Source of the DNA: Flaveria trinervia
Taxonomy: Eukaryota; Streptophyta; Magnoliopsida; Asterales; Asteraceae
Assembly (NCBI GenBank): GCA_025506515.1
Contig: JACCIX010000748.1
Location: forward strand, 1 to 64,000
DNA: 64,000 nucleotides
Reading direction: 5' to 3'
Below are positions 23,001 to 34,402 of this stretch, in pieces. Under the pieces are notes generated by a model. That model was not told the DNA's origin and made no database searches. It worked only from the letters and a program-made list of their open reading frames with translations. The stretch's first letter is position 1. Each line of letters opens with the position of its first letter. A program made the position numbers and the translations under genes.

Positions 23001-23511
23001 CGGTTGTTGCTCAAGAATAGAATACATTACCTGCTGCCATTTGGTCGACATTTGATCCCAAGACGACGTCTTAGGAGCCAAACATACATTCACCATGTGA
23101 AAAATTAGGCGTTCAGCATCATGGAAGTGTTTCTTCATGATAGTGGAGGCACTGAGATTGCCTTGATATTCATGTTGGGCAAAGGATAGATCTGTGGTGC
23201 CCTTCGGATATCCAGCAGGAGAAATAGCATCATCCAGATGAAGAATTTGGCGGATAACTGCAGGAGTGATGACTACTTCTTTGTTGTTGACGACCGACTG
23301 GAGAGATGGTGTGTTGTTCTCCCCAGTGGTAATAGTAACGTTCATCCAAAATTGTTGAAGGGATTCGGCATGTAGTATGGGTTCAGAAGAAATGCCGTTT
23401 TGTGTTGGGACTGAAACATAAGATCGATAGCAGTATCGAACTTAGCCCAGACAGGCGATTTAGTAAGGTAGGCAACACAGTTGTGTCGCGGTTAAGTTGC
23501 ATGGACGCCAT
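20047..23511 (-). pseudogene. S1a aORF (additional ORF downstream of pol)
   Basis: Extra gene between RNase H and the 3' LTR. The start ATG at 23511 (MASMQLNRDTT) is matched by S1b. N-terminal domain: VVITPAVIRQILHLDDA, SWDQMSTKWQQVMYSIL, LNFSEIIFSELKDMA, then ILYPRFIMAIITNQLNAE (YPRF at 22914-22925). Middle: P/T/Q-rich linker (22177-22800). Next a K/E-rich coiled segment and MIRFIAKYLGRSLMEIRAW (~21200-21600), then an acidic run (EEEEEEEDEDD). C-terminal: LYTLRHTFQYQKERVRVWPD and VVSPWEIIDEFKKAH. There is no signal peptide or clear membrane segment. Frameshifts near 23350, 22450, 22100, 21900, 21300 and 20470. Such ORFs are known from several Sireviruses, and their function is unknown. Confidence 0.8.
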
Positions 23512-24286
23512 TGAGAAGAGAGAAGTTTTGGAGAGGAACGTTAGGTTGAAGAAGATGAAGCATTGAAGTATTAGGTCAGGGATATATATAGGGTATGGGT
23601 AAGAAAACGACTGAAGATGATGTGGTGTTAGTCATCAGTAGTTTTAAACGACCGTTGACATGGTATTATCCTTTCAGACGTTGAAACAGCTGAAGTCGTG
23701 GTGTTAGGCCTCAGAAGTTAGAAAACTACTGAAGACCATGGTTTTGACTTCAGATGATGAAACAACTGAGGACATGGTGTTTGGCATCAGTAGTTATGAA
23801 ACTACTGAAGACAACTGAAGACAGTGGTTTTGTCATCAGCTGTTGTAAACAACTGAAGACTTGGTATTAGTCATCAGTAGTTATAAAACTACTGAAGACA
23901 TGGTATTGCTTCAGTTGTTTAGAATGAAACAGCAGTTGTACAAACGACTGAGGAGAAATTTCTCATCAGCTGTTTTCATCAATTCTTAGCTTTTCAGCTG
24001 TTTCATACTGTCCTCAACACATTCATCAGCCTTTTTGGCTGATTTTAGTTGTTTCATAGGACATCAGTACTTATCTGTGTATACTGATTTCAGTAGTTAT
24101 AACTGCATCAGTAGTGGTAACTACATCAGTATTTTAGAACATATGAAGTACTTCAGTACTTGGGAGACATTTAGCCTTCAGTCGTTATAAAAACTGCTGA
24201 GGGTAAAAGAACTCATCAGTACTTATATGTGACATAGTTACCAATGATCATCAGTACTTATTACCAAGATCATCAGTAGTGGTCAC
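23512..24286 (-). promoter_or_regulatory. S1a spacer: palindromic word array and TATA-like box before aORF
   Basis: About 775 bp between the RNase H stop and the aORF. It contains many TCAGTAGT/ACTACTGA, CATCAGTAGTTAT and CAACTGAAGAC words. A perfect 9-bp inverted repeat with a 4-base loop lies at 23874-23895. On the minus strand a TATATATA box (plus 23582-23590) sits about 71 bp upstream of the aORF ATG. The same words lie upstream of the LTR TATA box. This looks like an internal promoter, which is inference. Confidence 0.5.
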
Positions 24287-25890
24287 TTAATCTAGCTGCA
24301 GCATACCAAGCCTTAACACCAGGTTTTGGAAAGTTGAACTATCCATAGGCTTAGTAAAGATGTCTGCAAGCTCATCAGCACTAGGCACAAACTTAGGATC
24401 AATCAGACCTTTTTCAAAACAATCCCTTATAAAATGATGTCTGATCTCTATATGTTTGGTCCTAGAGTGCTGGACTGGATTCTTGACAATGCAAAGAGCT
24501 GAAGCACTATCCATCAACGATGGAGTCTTAGTCTCTGTAATGCCATAATCCAAAAGTTGGTTTTGAAGCCAGAGTACCTGAGATGTACAACTTGCAGCTG
24601 CAATGTACTCTGCTTCAGCAGTTGATGTAGCAACTGAGGTCTGTTTCTTGCTCTGCCAAGAAATCAAGCAGTTGCCTAGGAATTGACATCCACCAGAAGT
24701 TGATTTCCTGGTCAACTTACACCTGCATAGTCACTGTCAGAAAAAGCAACTAATTTACTAGAATGTCCAGTAGAATACCATAAACCTAGAGATGGAGTGC
24801 CTTGCAGATATCTAAATATCCTCTTGACTGCAATCAGATGAGACTCTTTAGGTGCAGCCTGAAATCTAGCACAAACACATGTAGCAAACATAATATCTGG
24901 TCTAGAAGCTGTTAAATACATCAAGGACCCAATCATACATCTGTAAAGTGTTTCATCAACCACTTTACCTTCTGATCTGTATCCAGTTGTGTGGTGCTGC
25001 ACATGGGGGTAGAACAAGGCTTATAGTTTTGTAAATCAAACTTTTGCAAAAGATCTTTTGTGTATTTGGACTGATGAATGAAATTCCATCAGCCTTTTGT
25101 TTGATTTGCAACCACAGAAAGAATTGTACTCTCCCATGGCACTCATTTCAAACTTCTGTTGCATCAACTTTGTAAAGGCATCACAAACTTTGGATCAGAG
25201 GATGCAAAGGATATCATCTACATAAATTTGAACATGTAGATTATGCTGCCCAGCTTTCTTAATGAATAAAGTCTTATCTATGGAGCCTCTAGTGAAACTA
25301 TTTTCCAGAAGAAAATTTGATAATGTCTCATACCAGGCTCTAGGAGCTTGTTTTAACCCATAAAGAGCCTTATCAAGCTTATACACCCATTAGGATGTTT
25401 ATTGTCCTCAAAGCCTGGAGGTTGACATACATAAACCTCTTCTTTAATTTTTCCATACAAAAATGCACTTTTGACATCCATTTGAAAAACTTTAAGTTTT
25501 GATAAGCAGCATAAGCTAAAAACAATCGAATTGCTTCCAGTCTGGCTACAGGGGCAAAGGTTTCATCATAATCAATACCTTCTTCTTGTGCAAACCCCTG
25601 CACAACCAGTCTGGCCTTGTTCTTAACAATAAGCCCATTTTCATCAGTTTTGTTCCTAAACACCCATTTAGTGCCTATTGCACACTTACCTGGAGGTAGA
25701 GGAACCAGTTCCCACACTTGCTGTTTCTGAACTGAAGAAGCTCAAGCTGCATGGCATCAACCCATCCATTGTCCTTTAAAGCAATGTGATAATTCTTTGG
25801 CTCTTGCTGACTGATGAAGAGCATAGAAGCAGAAATTTGACAATTGACTTCTTGTTGATACTCCAGCTGTGATATCACCAATGATTTGAG
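24287..25890 (-). pseudogene. S1a reverse transcriptase and RNase H
   Basis: RT: CAIGTKWVFRNKTDENG, ARLVVQGFAQEEGIDY, FAPVARLEAIRLFLAYAA (25379-25717), KLDKALYGLKQAPRAWYE, and an intact YVDD (25213-25224). RT tail and RNase H: SLMYLTASRPDIMFATC, SDSDYAG, STSGGCQFLG, TSTAEAEYIAAASC, ALCIVKNPVQHSRTKHIEI and ADELADIFTKPM, ending LGMLQLD at 24287. Frame changes fall near 25380, 25190, 25017 and 24712. Catalytic residues are preserved, so inactivation is by frame only. Confidence 0.9.
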
Positions 25891-27610
25891 ACATAGGGTG
25901 ATTCTTCAGATCTTGATACACAATGAGATCTGTGCAAGTGTTTGTAGCTGGCTCAGCAGTAACAGATGGTGATGGTGAATCATTTCCTTGAAACCAATCA
26001 GTGGATGGTAATTCAAAGGAAGTTGAATTTGAAGAGATCTCATCAGCATTGTTGTGGATGGTGCTACTGGAGCTACAGGAACATCAGGTCTTGCTGAATC
26101 AGGCAGTTGATCACTAAACCTGAAGAGGTGAGTACTGCAATCATCATCATCAGCACCAGCAGTACCACCAGGTGGTGAACTGTTAACAGAGCAACAGCAG
26201 GAGTTTGATAAGGAACATATTGCAGTATGTCCAAATCAAATAACTCCACAGGGCTTTGTGGAATCTTGTCCTTTGGAGATTCATTGAACTTAACATGTAG
26301 AGTTTCTTCAACCATCTTTGTTCTGCAGTTGAAGACTCTGTATGCCTTGCAAGTAGATGAATAACCAACAAAATACCCTGCATCCACCTTAGGATCAAAT
26401 TTATGGAGTTGATCCTTTGTGTTGAGAATAAAACAGGGACACCCAAATGCTTTGAAAAATGAAATCAGAGGAGCCAAATGATGGAGGACTTCATATGGAG
26501 TCTTCATCAACCTCTGATTTACTAAAACTCTATTTTGCACATAGCAAGTTGTGTTGACAGCTTCAGCCCAAAAGGTCAGCGGCAAACCAGAGTCAGCCAG
26601 CATGGACCTTGCAGCTTCAATGAGGGTCCTGTTCTTTCTCTCCACTACTCCATTTTATTCTGGAGTCCTTGGAATGCTAAACTGCCTTTTGATTCCCTTT
26701 GAAAGATAGAAGTCATCAAGTGTATGATTTCTGAATTCAGTTCCATTGTCACTCCTAATACACTTGACTAGAAGGGAATACTGCTTCTCAATATACAACA
26801 CAAAGTGAATAATCTTCTGAGCAGCCTCATCCTTTGAATGTAGAAAGAAAGTCCATACAAATCTGGAGTAATCATCCACAATTACCAGACAGTATTTCTT
26901 CTTTGCCATGCTCATTACTCTCACAGGACCAAATAAATCCATATGCAGTAATTGCAAGCAGGCTGTGGACTTAGGCACTTCAATAGGAGGGAATGAGACT
27001 TTGTGTTGTTTTCCTTTTAAACAAGCAGTGCAGGTTTCATCACAGTGGAACTCCTTTATTGGTAAGCCTCTGACTAAACTATTATGGGTAAGCTGATTCA
27101 TGTTTTTGAGATTAACATGACCAAGCCTTCTGTGCCACAGTTTAGATTCTTGAGAAGAGGCTTTGGAAAATAGGCAAGGATTGCCTTTGAGATCTATTTT
27201 CTTGGAAAGATCTAAGGCATACACTCTTCCTGTCCTGTTGGCTCTCAGGAGAGTGTGATCATCAAACACCTTGTCAATCAAGTGCAAAACTTTGGATGAC
27301 AGAATCCTACAGTTTTGACTGGTGAAAAGAGCAACATGGCCTTTATCACACATTTGACTGACACTCAAGAGATTGTACTTGAGATTTTCCACATGATTAA
27401 CATCATCAAATTTGATTTCTCCATTGGAGACAAAGCCCTTACCAATGATGTAACCCCTAGCATCATTGCCAAAAGAAACAAATCCCTTCTTTCCTTGAGA
27501 GTAGTCATGAAGAAGAGAGCTGTTCCCAGTCATGTGCATAGATCCCCCACTGTCTACATACCAGATGCTACTTTGGCATGTTGAAGAACCCTGCAATAAT
27601 AAACAATCAG
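25891..27610 (-). pseudogene. S1a protease and integrase
   Basis: The protease motif WYVDSGGSMHMTG starts at ~27560 (DSG 27546-27554). Then YNLLSVSQMCDKGHV, and the pre-integrase zinc region LWHRRLGHVNLKNMN with CTACLKGKQH. Core: IVDDYSRFVWTF, RSDNGTEF and ERKNRTLIEAARSML, with all three D, D, E positions kept. C-terminal: TPYEVLHHLAPLISFFKAFG and DAGYFVGYSSTCKAYRVF. One in-frame TAA at 26655-26657 replaces a Gln just before the catalytic Glu box, and the frame drifts after 26220. Otherwise it is 500 codons of open frame. Confidence 0.92.
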
Positions 27611-30447
27611 TTAGTTTTGGAGACCCAAACCTTTTGGTTTTGGGCCTGGTCTCATCAATAGATGGTAAACTAACAGGTTATTTGGAACAACAGCCTGAGA
27701 GGAAGAAGATGGTGAAGAAGAGGAATCCTTTGGCTTGGACCTCCTTTTCTGTGGTTTCAACATAGGAGCATCGAGTTGGTTAATTCTACCCAACAGATGT
27801 TGAACCATCATGACCAGCTGTGTCTGATTTTGTGATAAAGCTTTCAGCTCATCAGACACATTGCCAGTGGAGTTTGATAAGTTCCTATGTTGCACCTTCT
27901 TCTTCTGAGCACTCTCAGCTGTCACCTGTTTAACCCCTTCCTTTTTGGATTTCTTTGAGGACTTAAGGGTTACAGGATTTGATGTTGCTGATACAAATGT
28001 GGTCTCAAACTCAGTTTTCATTTTTACCATTTTCTCTTTAATTTCTTCTTTTTGTTTGAGTTTGGAACCTCTTTTGTACCAACAATCATCTGTAAGATGA
28101 TTGAACAAACCACATACTTCACATGGTTTCTTCTTCATATTAGGTTGATCATCAACTAAAGAGGGTGAAGCAACTGAAGACTTGTTCTTCAATGCTTTGG
28201 AAGCATTGTTTGCTTTCTTGACTGCCTGTTTAGTAGTCTTCAAACTCTTTCTACTGGCAGTTTTCTTCTTATCAGTACTGACAACAGTTGAAGTTTGAAC
28301 TTCAGGTGTTAAATCCTGCTCTCTAGTCCTTTCAGGACCTTCAGAATTAACTCCTGAGTTGATCAACTTATTGATCATGTGAGTGTCAGCATTTGAACCA
28401 TCAACATCAGCTGATAGGTTTAAAGAGGGCTTGATGCTGACTGCTACTTCTGATTGTGCTGTATCAGAAAGTAGATCACATAATATGATGGATTGGTTAT
28501 CACTCTCACCATCAGATTCTACTTCTGCTCTTGGAGTAAAATCTGTAGGTGGAGCAGTGTGATTGTAACCAATGCCAAACTTCACATTGGAAGCAGATTG
28601 CTTACTAAGAAGCATTTCAAAACCTTTGCATGATTGTACCCATCTATCACACTCTACCTGGGTAACTACAAGGGTTCTTTGAGATCTTTGTACTTCTCTA
28701 GAAGTACCTCTTCTCTAGCCTTATCATCAATTATTTGGCATTTCAGTTTATAAATGTCATCATTTTTATCTTTAAGCACAGACTCAAACTCAGCTTTGTT
28801 TTTGGAAATTATTTGTTCTAGCTCAATGTTCTTATTAATTAAAGCTACATTTGCTTCTCTAATGGAAGCAAATGCTGCAATGCATGATTCAGAACATAAT
28901 TTGGCTTTTGCCTCAGGGGATACCTGTGATACCTGAGGGTAGAGGCATTAGAAAATGAAGTATCAGCAGACTCCAAAGCCATAAGAGCTAGATTCCTAAA
29001 AGGACTGTCACCACCATGTTGACCAGCACCTGAGAACAGTTGTTCATGACCAGACATGTCATCTGGTAAACTGCTCCAGTCAACAACTCCTAGGGTGAAG
29101 AAGCTGTGTTGTTGAGGTTGAGTTTGTTGATGAGATTGGGATGGCTGAGGTTCTGGTAGTGCATGAGGTTGTGGTGCCATAGGAACTTGAACTTGATTTG
29201 ACTGTGGCATGTAATAACAAGGGTAAGGATATGGCATTTGAACCTGAGGAACAAAATATGCAGGAGATTGTTGTTGAGGATGATGACTAGAAGTGACAAG
29301 ATGTTGCCCTCTGTGTTGTTGACTATTGCCAGGAAAAGTCACAAAAGGTGCAGTGGAGTTAGATCCAGTTGATCTACACTCTCTTGCAAAGTGTCCAAGC
29401 CTTTGGCATTTGTGACACCTCAACTTGCTCTTGTCAAAACCAACTTTGGTTTTGCCAGAGAGTCCTGGGAATTTTCTTCTAGTTCTTTTGTAGAACTTCT
29501 GAGATCTGATATTTATCAAGGCCATTTGGCTCAAAATATCCATCTCTTCTAAGTCATCATCGGCAATCCCCTTGAGATCATCCATAATGAAGCATAAATT
29601 GTCATTATTACACCCAGTAAACTGACCATCAACACTCACAAATGCAGAATCAGAAGTGTTTGAAGAGAAACTAATATGCTCATCATACTGGCATTCAGAT
29701 GAAGCATATTCTGACTCATGACCCACCAAGGCAGTGTTGCCTGGTACAAAGTCTTCAGTGAGCTTTCCAGATGAAGACAACTTTCTCTTCTGTTCTATCT
29801 CTCTCTCAAACGTGAGCAGTTTCCCATGGAGTTGGGTGAGAGATAGTTTGTCCAAACTTGCACTGGAGCGTAGCACAATAGTATATGTGTCCCATCTCTC
29901 ATGCAGTGATTTGAGAAATCTGTTATTCATCTGAATGTTTGTGTACTCAAGTTTGACCATTTTTAATTCAGAGATCAAACAAGAGAACCGCTCAAATTGT
30001 TGAGTCAGTGTCTCACCCTTTCTATGAGAGAATGTCTCATATTGTTGGGCAAGGATTACTCTATTATTTGCCAAGACCTCATCTGTTCCTCCAAATTGTT
30101 CTTTCAAGGCATTCCAGAGGTCATGGGCAGTTTCATGATGCATTAGCCCAGAATAGATTTCATTGGGCAGTGCCATGGCCAGAATTCCATGGGCTTTTGC
30201 ATCAATTTCAAGCAACTTCTTATCCTCATCTGAGTATTGCTCCTCCTCTTCGGAACCATTTGATTGGTTTCCGGTTATTCACCATAGGCTTGTGTGGACC
30301 ATGAACCACTGATGTCCAACAACCTGAGCTGTTAACAGACAGGTGATGGAGCATTCGTCGTTGCCATATGTTATACTCATTCCTAACCAGCATTGGTGGC
30401 TTGGTTGAGGAACCAGTATTGTGAGGATCATTGGAGGGAGTAGTCAT
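27611..30447 (-). pseudogene. S1a gag
   Basis: ATG at 30447 (MTTPSNDPHNTGSSTK). UBN2-type capsid: NEYNIWQRRMLHHLSV, GILAMALPNEIYSGLMHHET, LWNALKEQFGGTDE, SHRKGETLTQQFERFSCLI and LTQLHGKLLTFEREIEQ. Then an M/I-rich helix (EMDILSQMALINIRSQKFY), knuckle one CHKCQRLGHFAREC (29376-29417), and a Q/P-rich segment. A coiled coil around 28700-28900 is out of frame. Knuckle two is CEVCGLFNHLTDDC (28082-28123). Frameshifts lie near 30220, 28850 and 27660. In the third, the frame that leads into protease matches S1b, so gag and pol were once one frame. Confidence 0.9.
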
Positions 30448-30664
30448 TTTCAGTTCAAAAACAATTTAATTCAAGCTTTTAAAAGTTTTACACAGACCAC
30501 AACAAACTCAATGAAAACCAAGAAAAGATCTCAGGATGGATGACCAGAAATACAGAAAATTCAATCTCTATAACTGTTTCTTGCAAAAACAAAAGCTAAT
30601 TCAATCAAACTTAGATCTTGAATAGCAGTTTCAATGATCAATTTAGATCGATCAATGATTAACC
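30448..30664 (-). other. S1a 5' leader
   Basis: 217-bp AT-rich leader between primer site and gag. It contains GATCGATC-like repeats (ATTTAGATCGATCAATGATT near 30642). The S1b leader is similar. No ORF. Confidence 0.6.
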
Positions 30665-30677
30665 TGCTCTGATACCA
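30665..30677 (-). other. S1a primer-binding site
   Basis: Minus-strand TGGTATCAGAGCA, two bases from the 5' LTR. It is complementary to the initiator-Met tRNA 3' end. Confidence 0.92.
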
Positions 30678-30679
30678 TT

Positions 30680-31616
30680 TGACAGGATCAGCGATTACAA
30701 GTTTGATGTATTAGAGTTCAAAGCAGCGGAATAGGAACAGGAATTAGACAAATTGTAGCAAGTAATCGATACTTGTATGCATTAAGAGCACATACGTTTA
30801 TAGTGAGAGAATATATATTTCTGATTCAAGAATGTTTATAGATATAGAATATTTCTAATCAAATCATTCAAATCATTCACATATTACAATAGGTTGTCAC
30901 TCCTTATATAGAGTGCAACAATCACTGCTGTTATCACGGAAAGTGACAACTGGCAGATCTATTACAAAAAAACTAAATCTTAACAAACTACTGATTAGAA
31001 ACTACTGAAACTACACGACTGAAGAACAAGCTCTTCAGTCGTTTTACAAAACTACTGAAACATAAACTACTGAAACTAGAAATATAAACTACTGATATCA
31101 CAACTACTGAAGAAGTACTCTTCAGCAGTTGTGACAAACTACTGAGGCTTCAGTACTTGATCTTCAGACTTTGACCTTCAGGTGTTTCATCAGCTGATGA
31201 CTTCAGTAGATGTCATCAGCTGATGTCTTCAGTCTTTGTCTTCAGACTTTGTACATCAGTTGTTGATCTTCAGCACTTGTAAACTCTTCAGCTGTTGTAC
31301 TTCAGTACTTTGGTCTTTCAGCTTCAGCACTTGCGTTCTTCAGCTGTTGTACTTCAGTAATTTGGTCCTTCAGCTTCAGCACTTGCGTTCTTCAGCTGTT
31401 GTACTTCAGCACTTTAGTCTTTCAGCTTCAGCACTTCTCCAGCTGTTGTACTTCAGCATTTTAGTTCTTCAGCTGATGCAGTCTTCAGCACTTGATCTTC
31501 AGCTGTTGAAGTCTTTAGCACTTGTCAAACTGCTGATGAGGCTTTCAGCAGTTGTTGTGATACCATGTGGGACTTAGAGGTTCTGATCTTGGCTCATTGG
31601 TTATTTTGGTCCAACA
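30680..31616 (-). repeat. S1a 5' LTR
   Basis: 937-bp partner of 19013-19959. TATA box at plus 30902-30911. The 52-bp U3 units start at 31286, 31338 and 31390, then a shortened unit follows near 31437. It adjoins the CACAT target duplicate. Confidence 0.95.
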
Positions 31617-31621
31617 CACAT

Positions 31622-32640
31622 GACCGGGAACCTGTCTCTCCTTTTCAATGTCAAACAATTAATAGGGGACATGTATCATTTGCTGGGAATAAAAGAGGAT
31701 ACATCACCGCTCAAGGCGAAGTCGAAAACTAAAAGTCAAGTTTGATAAGGTCAACTACGTTCAACAACTACAGAATAACTTACTTTCAGTCTCCCAGATC
31801 TGTGACAAAGTATTCAAAGTTGTTTTGACGACAAGAAGTGCTACGTATTGAAGAAGGACTACATTATCCCGGAGGACAAAATCTTAATCTTAGATTCAAG
31901 ATATAACGATTTATATGTCTTGGATCTATCAAAAGCCTCCACAACTAATCAGAAAGTTCAATGCTTATTGTCAAAGGCAAAAGAGAGGGACTCAATCTCT
32001 TGGCATGGGAGAATGGGACACATAAATCCACGGAAGATGAATCACTTAATACAGAATGATCTAGTGAATAGAGTGAATGTCAAGAACTTCCAGCTTCTGA
32101 ATTTTTGCGTAGCATGTAAGAAAGGCAAACAAACCAAAAAGTCTCACAAGGCAAAGAAAGTTAATTCCATTGACCTACCTCTTGAGCTTCTACACATGGA
32201 TCTATTTGGTCCCGTTAGCACTAGAAGTATTGCTGGTGATTGTACTGCTATGTAGTTATGGATGATTACTTAAGATTTTCTTGGGTGATGTTTCTGAAAT
32301 CCAAATCAGAGACATTTGAATCATTAAATAGCTGGTAACTACTTTGGAATCCCTCTACAAGCTAAAAGTGAGACAGCTTCGATCAGACAATGACACAGAG
32401 TTCAAGAACCAGTGGATGGAGACGTTCTGTAAAGAGAAAGGAATTGTACACCAGTTCACATCTCCCTACCCTCCACAAATGAACTGAGTTGCTGAACGAA
32501 AGAACATGAGCTTGATAGAGACAGCAAGAATGATGCTAGCCGACTCGAAACTGCCTATCCAATTTTGGAACGATATAGTTGCCAATGCATGTTACACCCT
32601 CAATTGAGTCTTGGTGGTCAAACATCATGGTAAAACGTGT
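31622..32640 (+). pseudogene. S3 protease remainder and integrase
   Basis: Continues S3 after S1a: MTGNLSLLFNVKQL, frame changes, then HVSFAGNKRGYITAQGEVEN. The zinc region SISWHGRMGHINPRKMNHL with FCVACKKGKQTKKS lies at 31848-32255, and HMDLFGPVSTRS starts the core. MDDYLRFSWVMF (~32255), RQLRSDNDTEFKNQW (~32370) and VAERKNMSLIETARMML (~32490) carry the D, D and E positions. An in-frame TGA near 32485 and frame changes inactivate it. After ACYTLN and KHHGKTCYEL the C-terminal part is deleted near 32650. Confidence 0.88.
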
Positions 32641-33312
32641 TATGAGTTGCAACGCTGACGTTCAGAATACACCACCCCCTGCTGGAAAGGGACCCTCATT
32701 CTTTTTTGACTATGATGGATTCTTTAAGTCCTTCAACATCCCTCCCTCCCTTCCTGATGATGAGTTATCAACCATAATGATGTACGATGTCTTAAACACA
32801 CCGTCATTAGACTCGACAACATCAGTTCCACAAGGTGAATCTTCTAGTCATTTAGGGGGAGCACTTGATGTAAGCAACTCCTCCTCGAACGAGAAGGAAG
32901 TGGAGACTGAACATGTGGACCAAGAGGAATAGGCTCCTGCTACTAAAAGTACACAAGCATCAGATCTTGATGTCTCTAACACTTTGGAACCTCACACTCC
33001 AACGGCTACAGATACTGAACCGAGAATTCAAAATTGGATGAGGAAGCAGTTGTTCCCACCACTTCCGGATCTCGACTAAATGTATATCATCCTCTAGACA
33101 ACATCATAGGGGATGTACAATCGGGAGCACATACATGAAATCAGCTATACTCACCTGATTATGCTTCAGTCATGGAATAAGAATATCTTCATGACGGCGC
33201 TTATCGATGTTTTGTGTCTCAATTTGAGCCAAAATATGTAAGTGAAACCTTAAACGATAAGGCATGGGTTAGTGCCATGCAAGAAGAAATCCTATAATTC
33301 AAGAAGCTAGGA
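32641..33312 (+). pseudogene. S3 integrase-RT linker and RT start
   Basis: The region resumes after a deletion with TPPPAGKGPSFFFDYDGFF and a S/T/E-rich linker (PQGESSSHLGGALDVSNSS). An internal stop follows (32930), then PHTPTATDTEPRIQNWMRKQ. At 33240-33312 SETLNDKAWVSAMQEE and FKKLGV mark the beginning of the RT region. S2a cuts in at 33318. TTTAGGGGGAGCAC near 32857 is a purine tract of unknown meaning. Confidence 0.75.
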
Positions 33313-33317
33313 GTATG

Positions 33318-34170
33318 TGCATGATCGGTTTTTGTCACTAAACACTTGGTTTTCTCTCAAACTCACTTAACCAACACTCTCGATGAAAGAAGAATCTTTA
33401 AGAGTTGATAACAATATACAAAAGTAATAAAAAAACACAAGAAGTAATTTTCAAGGTACTTGCATAAATTGCTTCTTAACTCAAATAATACTAGACTCTT
33501 ACAGGCATGTTCTTATGAGTTACAATGACATACTATATATATACTACCTACAGCTGGATATACTTTGATACCAGCTGGAATCCTCTAACTAAAGCAAATA
33601 CTACAAAGCAATAGTTTAAGGTATCTTAGATAAGACTTTATCTGAGATATGGTAGTCAGGACATGTCCCTGACTTACCTTTTGTCACCAACTAAAGTTGG
33701 TAACTTGTACTAACATAAAAAGGTGAACAGTGGAATAAGTATGGTCAAATACATGGCTCTTTGAGAAAATTCCATGCAGTATCAGAGGTCTGCAGCGGAG
33801 TGTCAGAGGCCATACTTATGTCCACTGGTTCATAGCAGTGTCTTCCGAAGGTTAAATGGCTTCGGAAGAACAAGTACTTCCGAAGCCACTTATACTTTGG
33901 AAGAGGCTGCTGAGGCTTGAGAACCTCTTCTTTCTTCATACTTCAAAAGTAGTCTTCTGATTTTTTCCTTTGAGACTTCATCTTTGGAAGTGAATACTTT
34001 ATCTTCGGAAGTAGAGCTTTGCCTTCGGAAGTGGAACTTTTGCTTTGACTTTGAAGAACTCTACTTCGTTTGGAAGTTCCACACTTGGCTTTGGAAGCCT
34101 TTGTATGCAACACCAAAATTTGTCTAAGTGATTTGGTTTTGGTTGCACCGGCCTTCTTCTTGATCCAACA
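33318..34170 (-). repeat. S2a 3' LTR
   Basis: 853 bp. U3 (plus 33840-34100) is packed with CTTCCGAAG/CTTCGGAAG words, including a perfect 9-bp inverted repeat at 33842-33850 and 33860-33868. A TATA-type ATATATATAGTA lies near 33533-33544 on the minus strand, downstream of the words. Confidence 0.93.
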
Positions 34171-34180
34171 AACTCCCCTA
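34171..34180 (-). other. S2a polypurine tract
   Basis: Minus-strand TAGGGGAGTT abuts the 3' LTR. Confidence 0.78.
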
Positions 34181-34402
34181 GGCTGATGCTACCAAAACCT
34201 TACCTGTTTCTGCTCCTCAAAACTTTCAGCACCGGGAGAGTAAATATTTATCCGTCTCTTTGTTCTTCCCTGATGTGGTGCTGAGAAGTTTGTACAAATC
34301 TTTGGTTGACAGGATCTCCAGTCTGTCTCCTTTAATGATATGTACCCTTTGTTGTGGCCCTCTGAAAAGAGTTAGTTGATGGGAGCTATAATCATATTCC
34401 CA

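Larger units (their letters stand above)
19013..31616 (-). mobile_element. S1a: full-length Sirevirus-like copia element with aORF
   Basis: Long LTRs 19013-19959 and 30680-31616 start TGACAGGATCAG and end CCAACA, bordered by perfect 5-bp duplicates CACAT (19008-19012, 31617-31621). It inserted between the His and Met codons of the S3 protease. On the minus strand: LTR, primer site, gag, protease, integrase, RT, RNase H, word-rich spacer, aORF, polypurine tract, LTR. Length is 12,604 bp. It is full length but has frameshifts in gag, RT and aORF and an in-frame stop in integrase. Confidence 0.95.

Noticed and set aside
20047..23511. Labelling the aORF as an envelope or as a synaptobrevin/longin-domain protein
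   Set aside because: No signal peptide, membrane helix or cleavage site is visible, and no longin fold can be shown from sequence alone. Such labels on similar plant proteins look like annotation carry-over.
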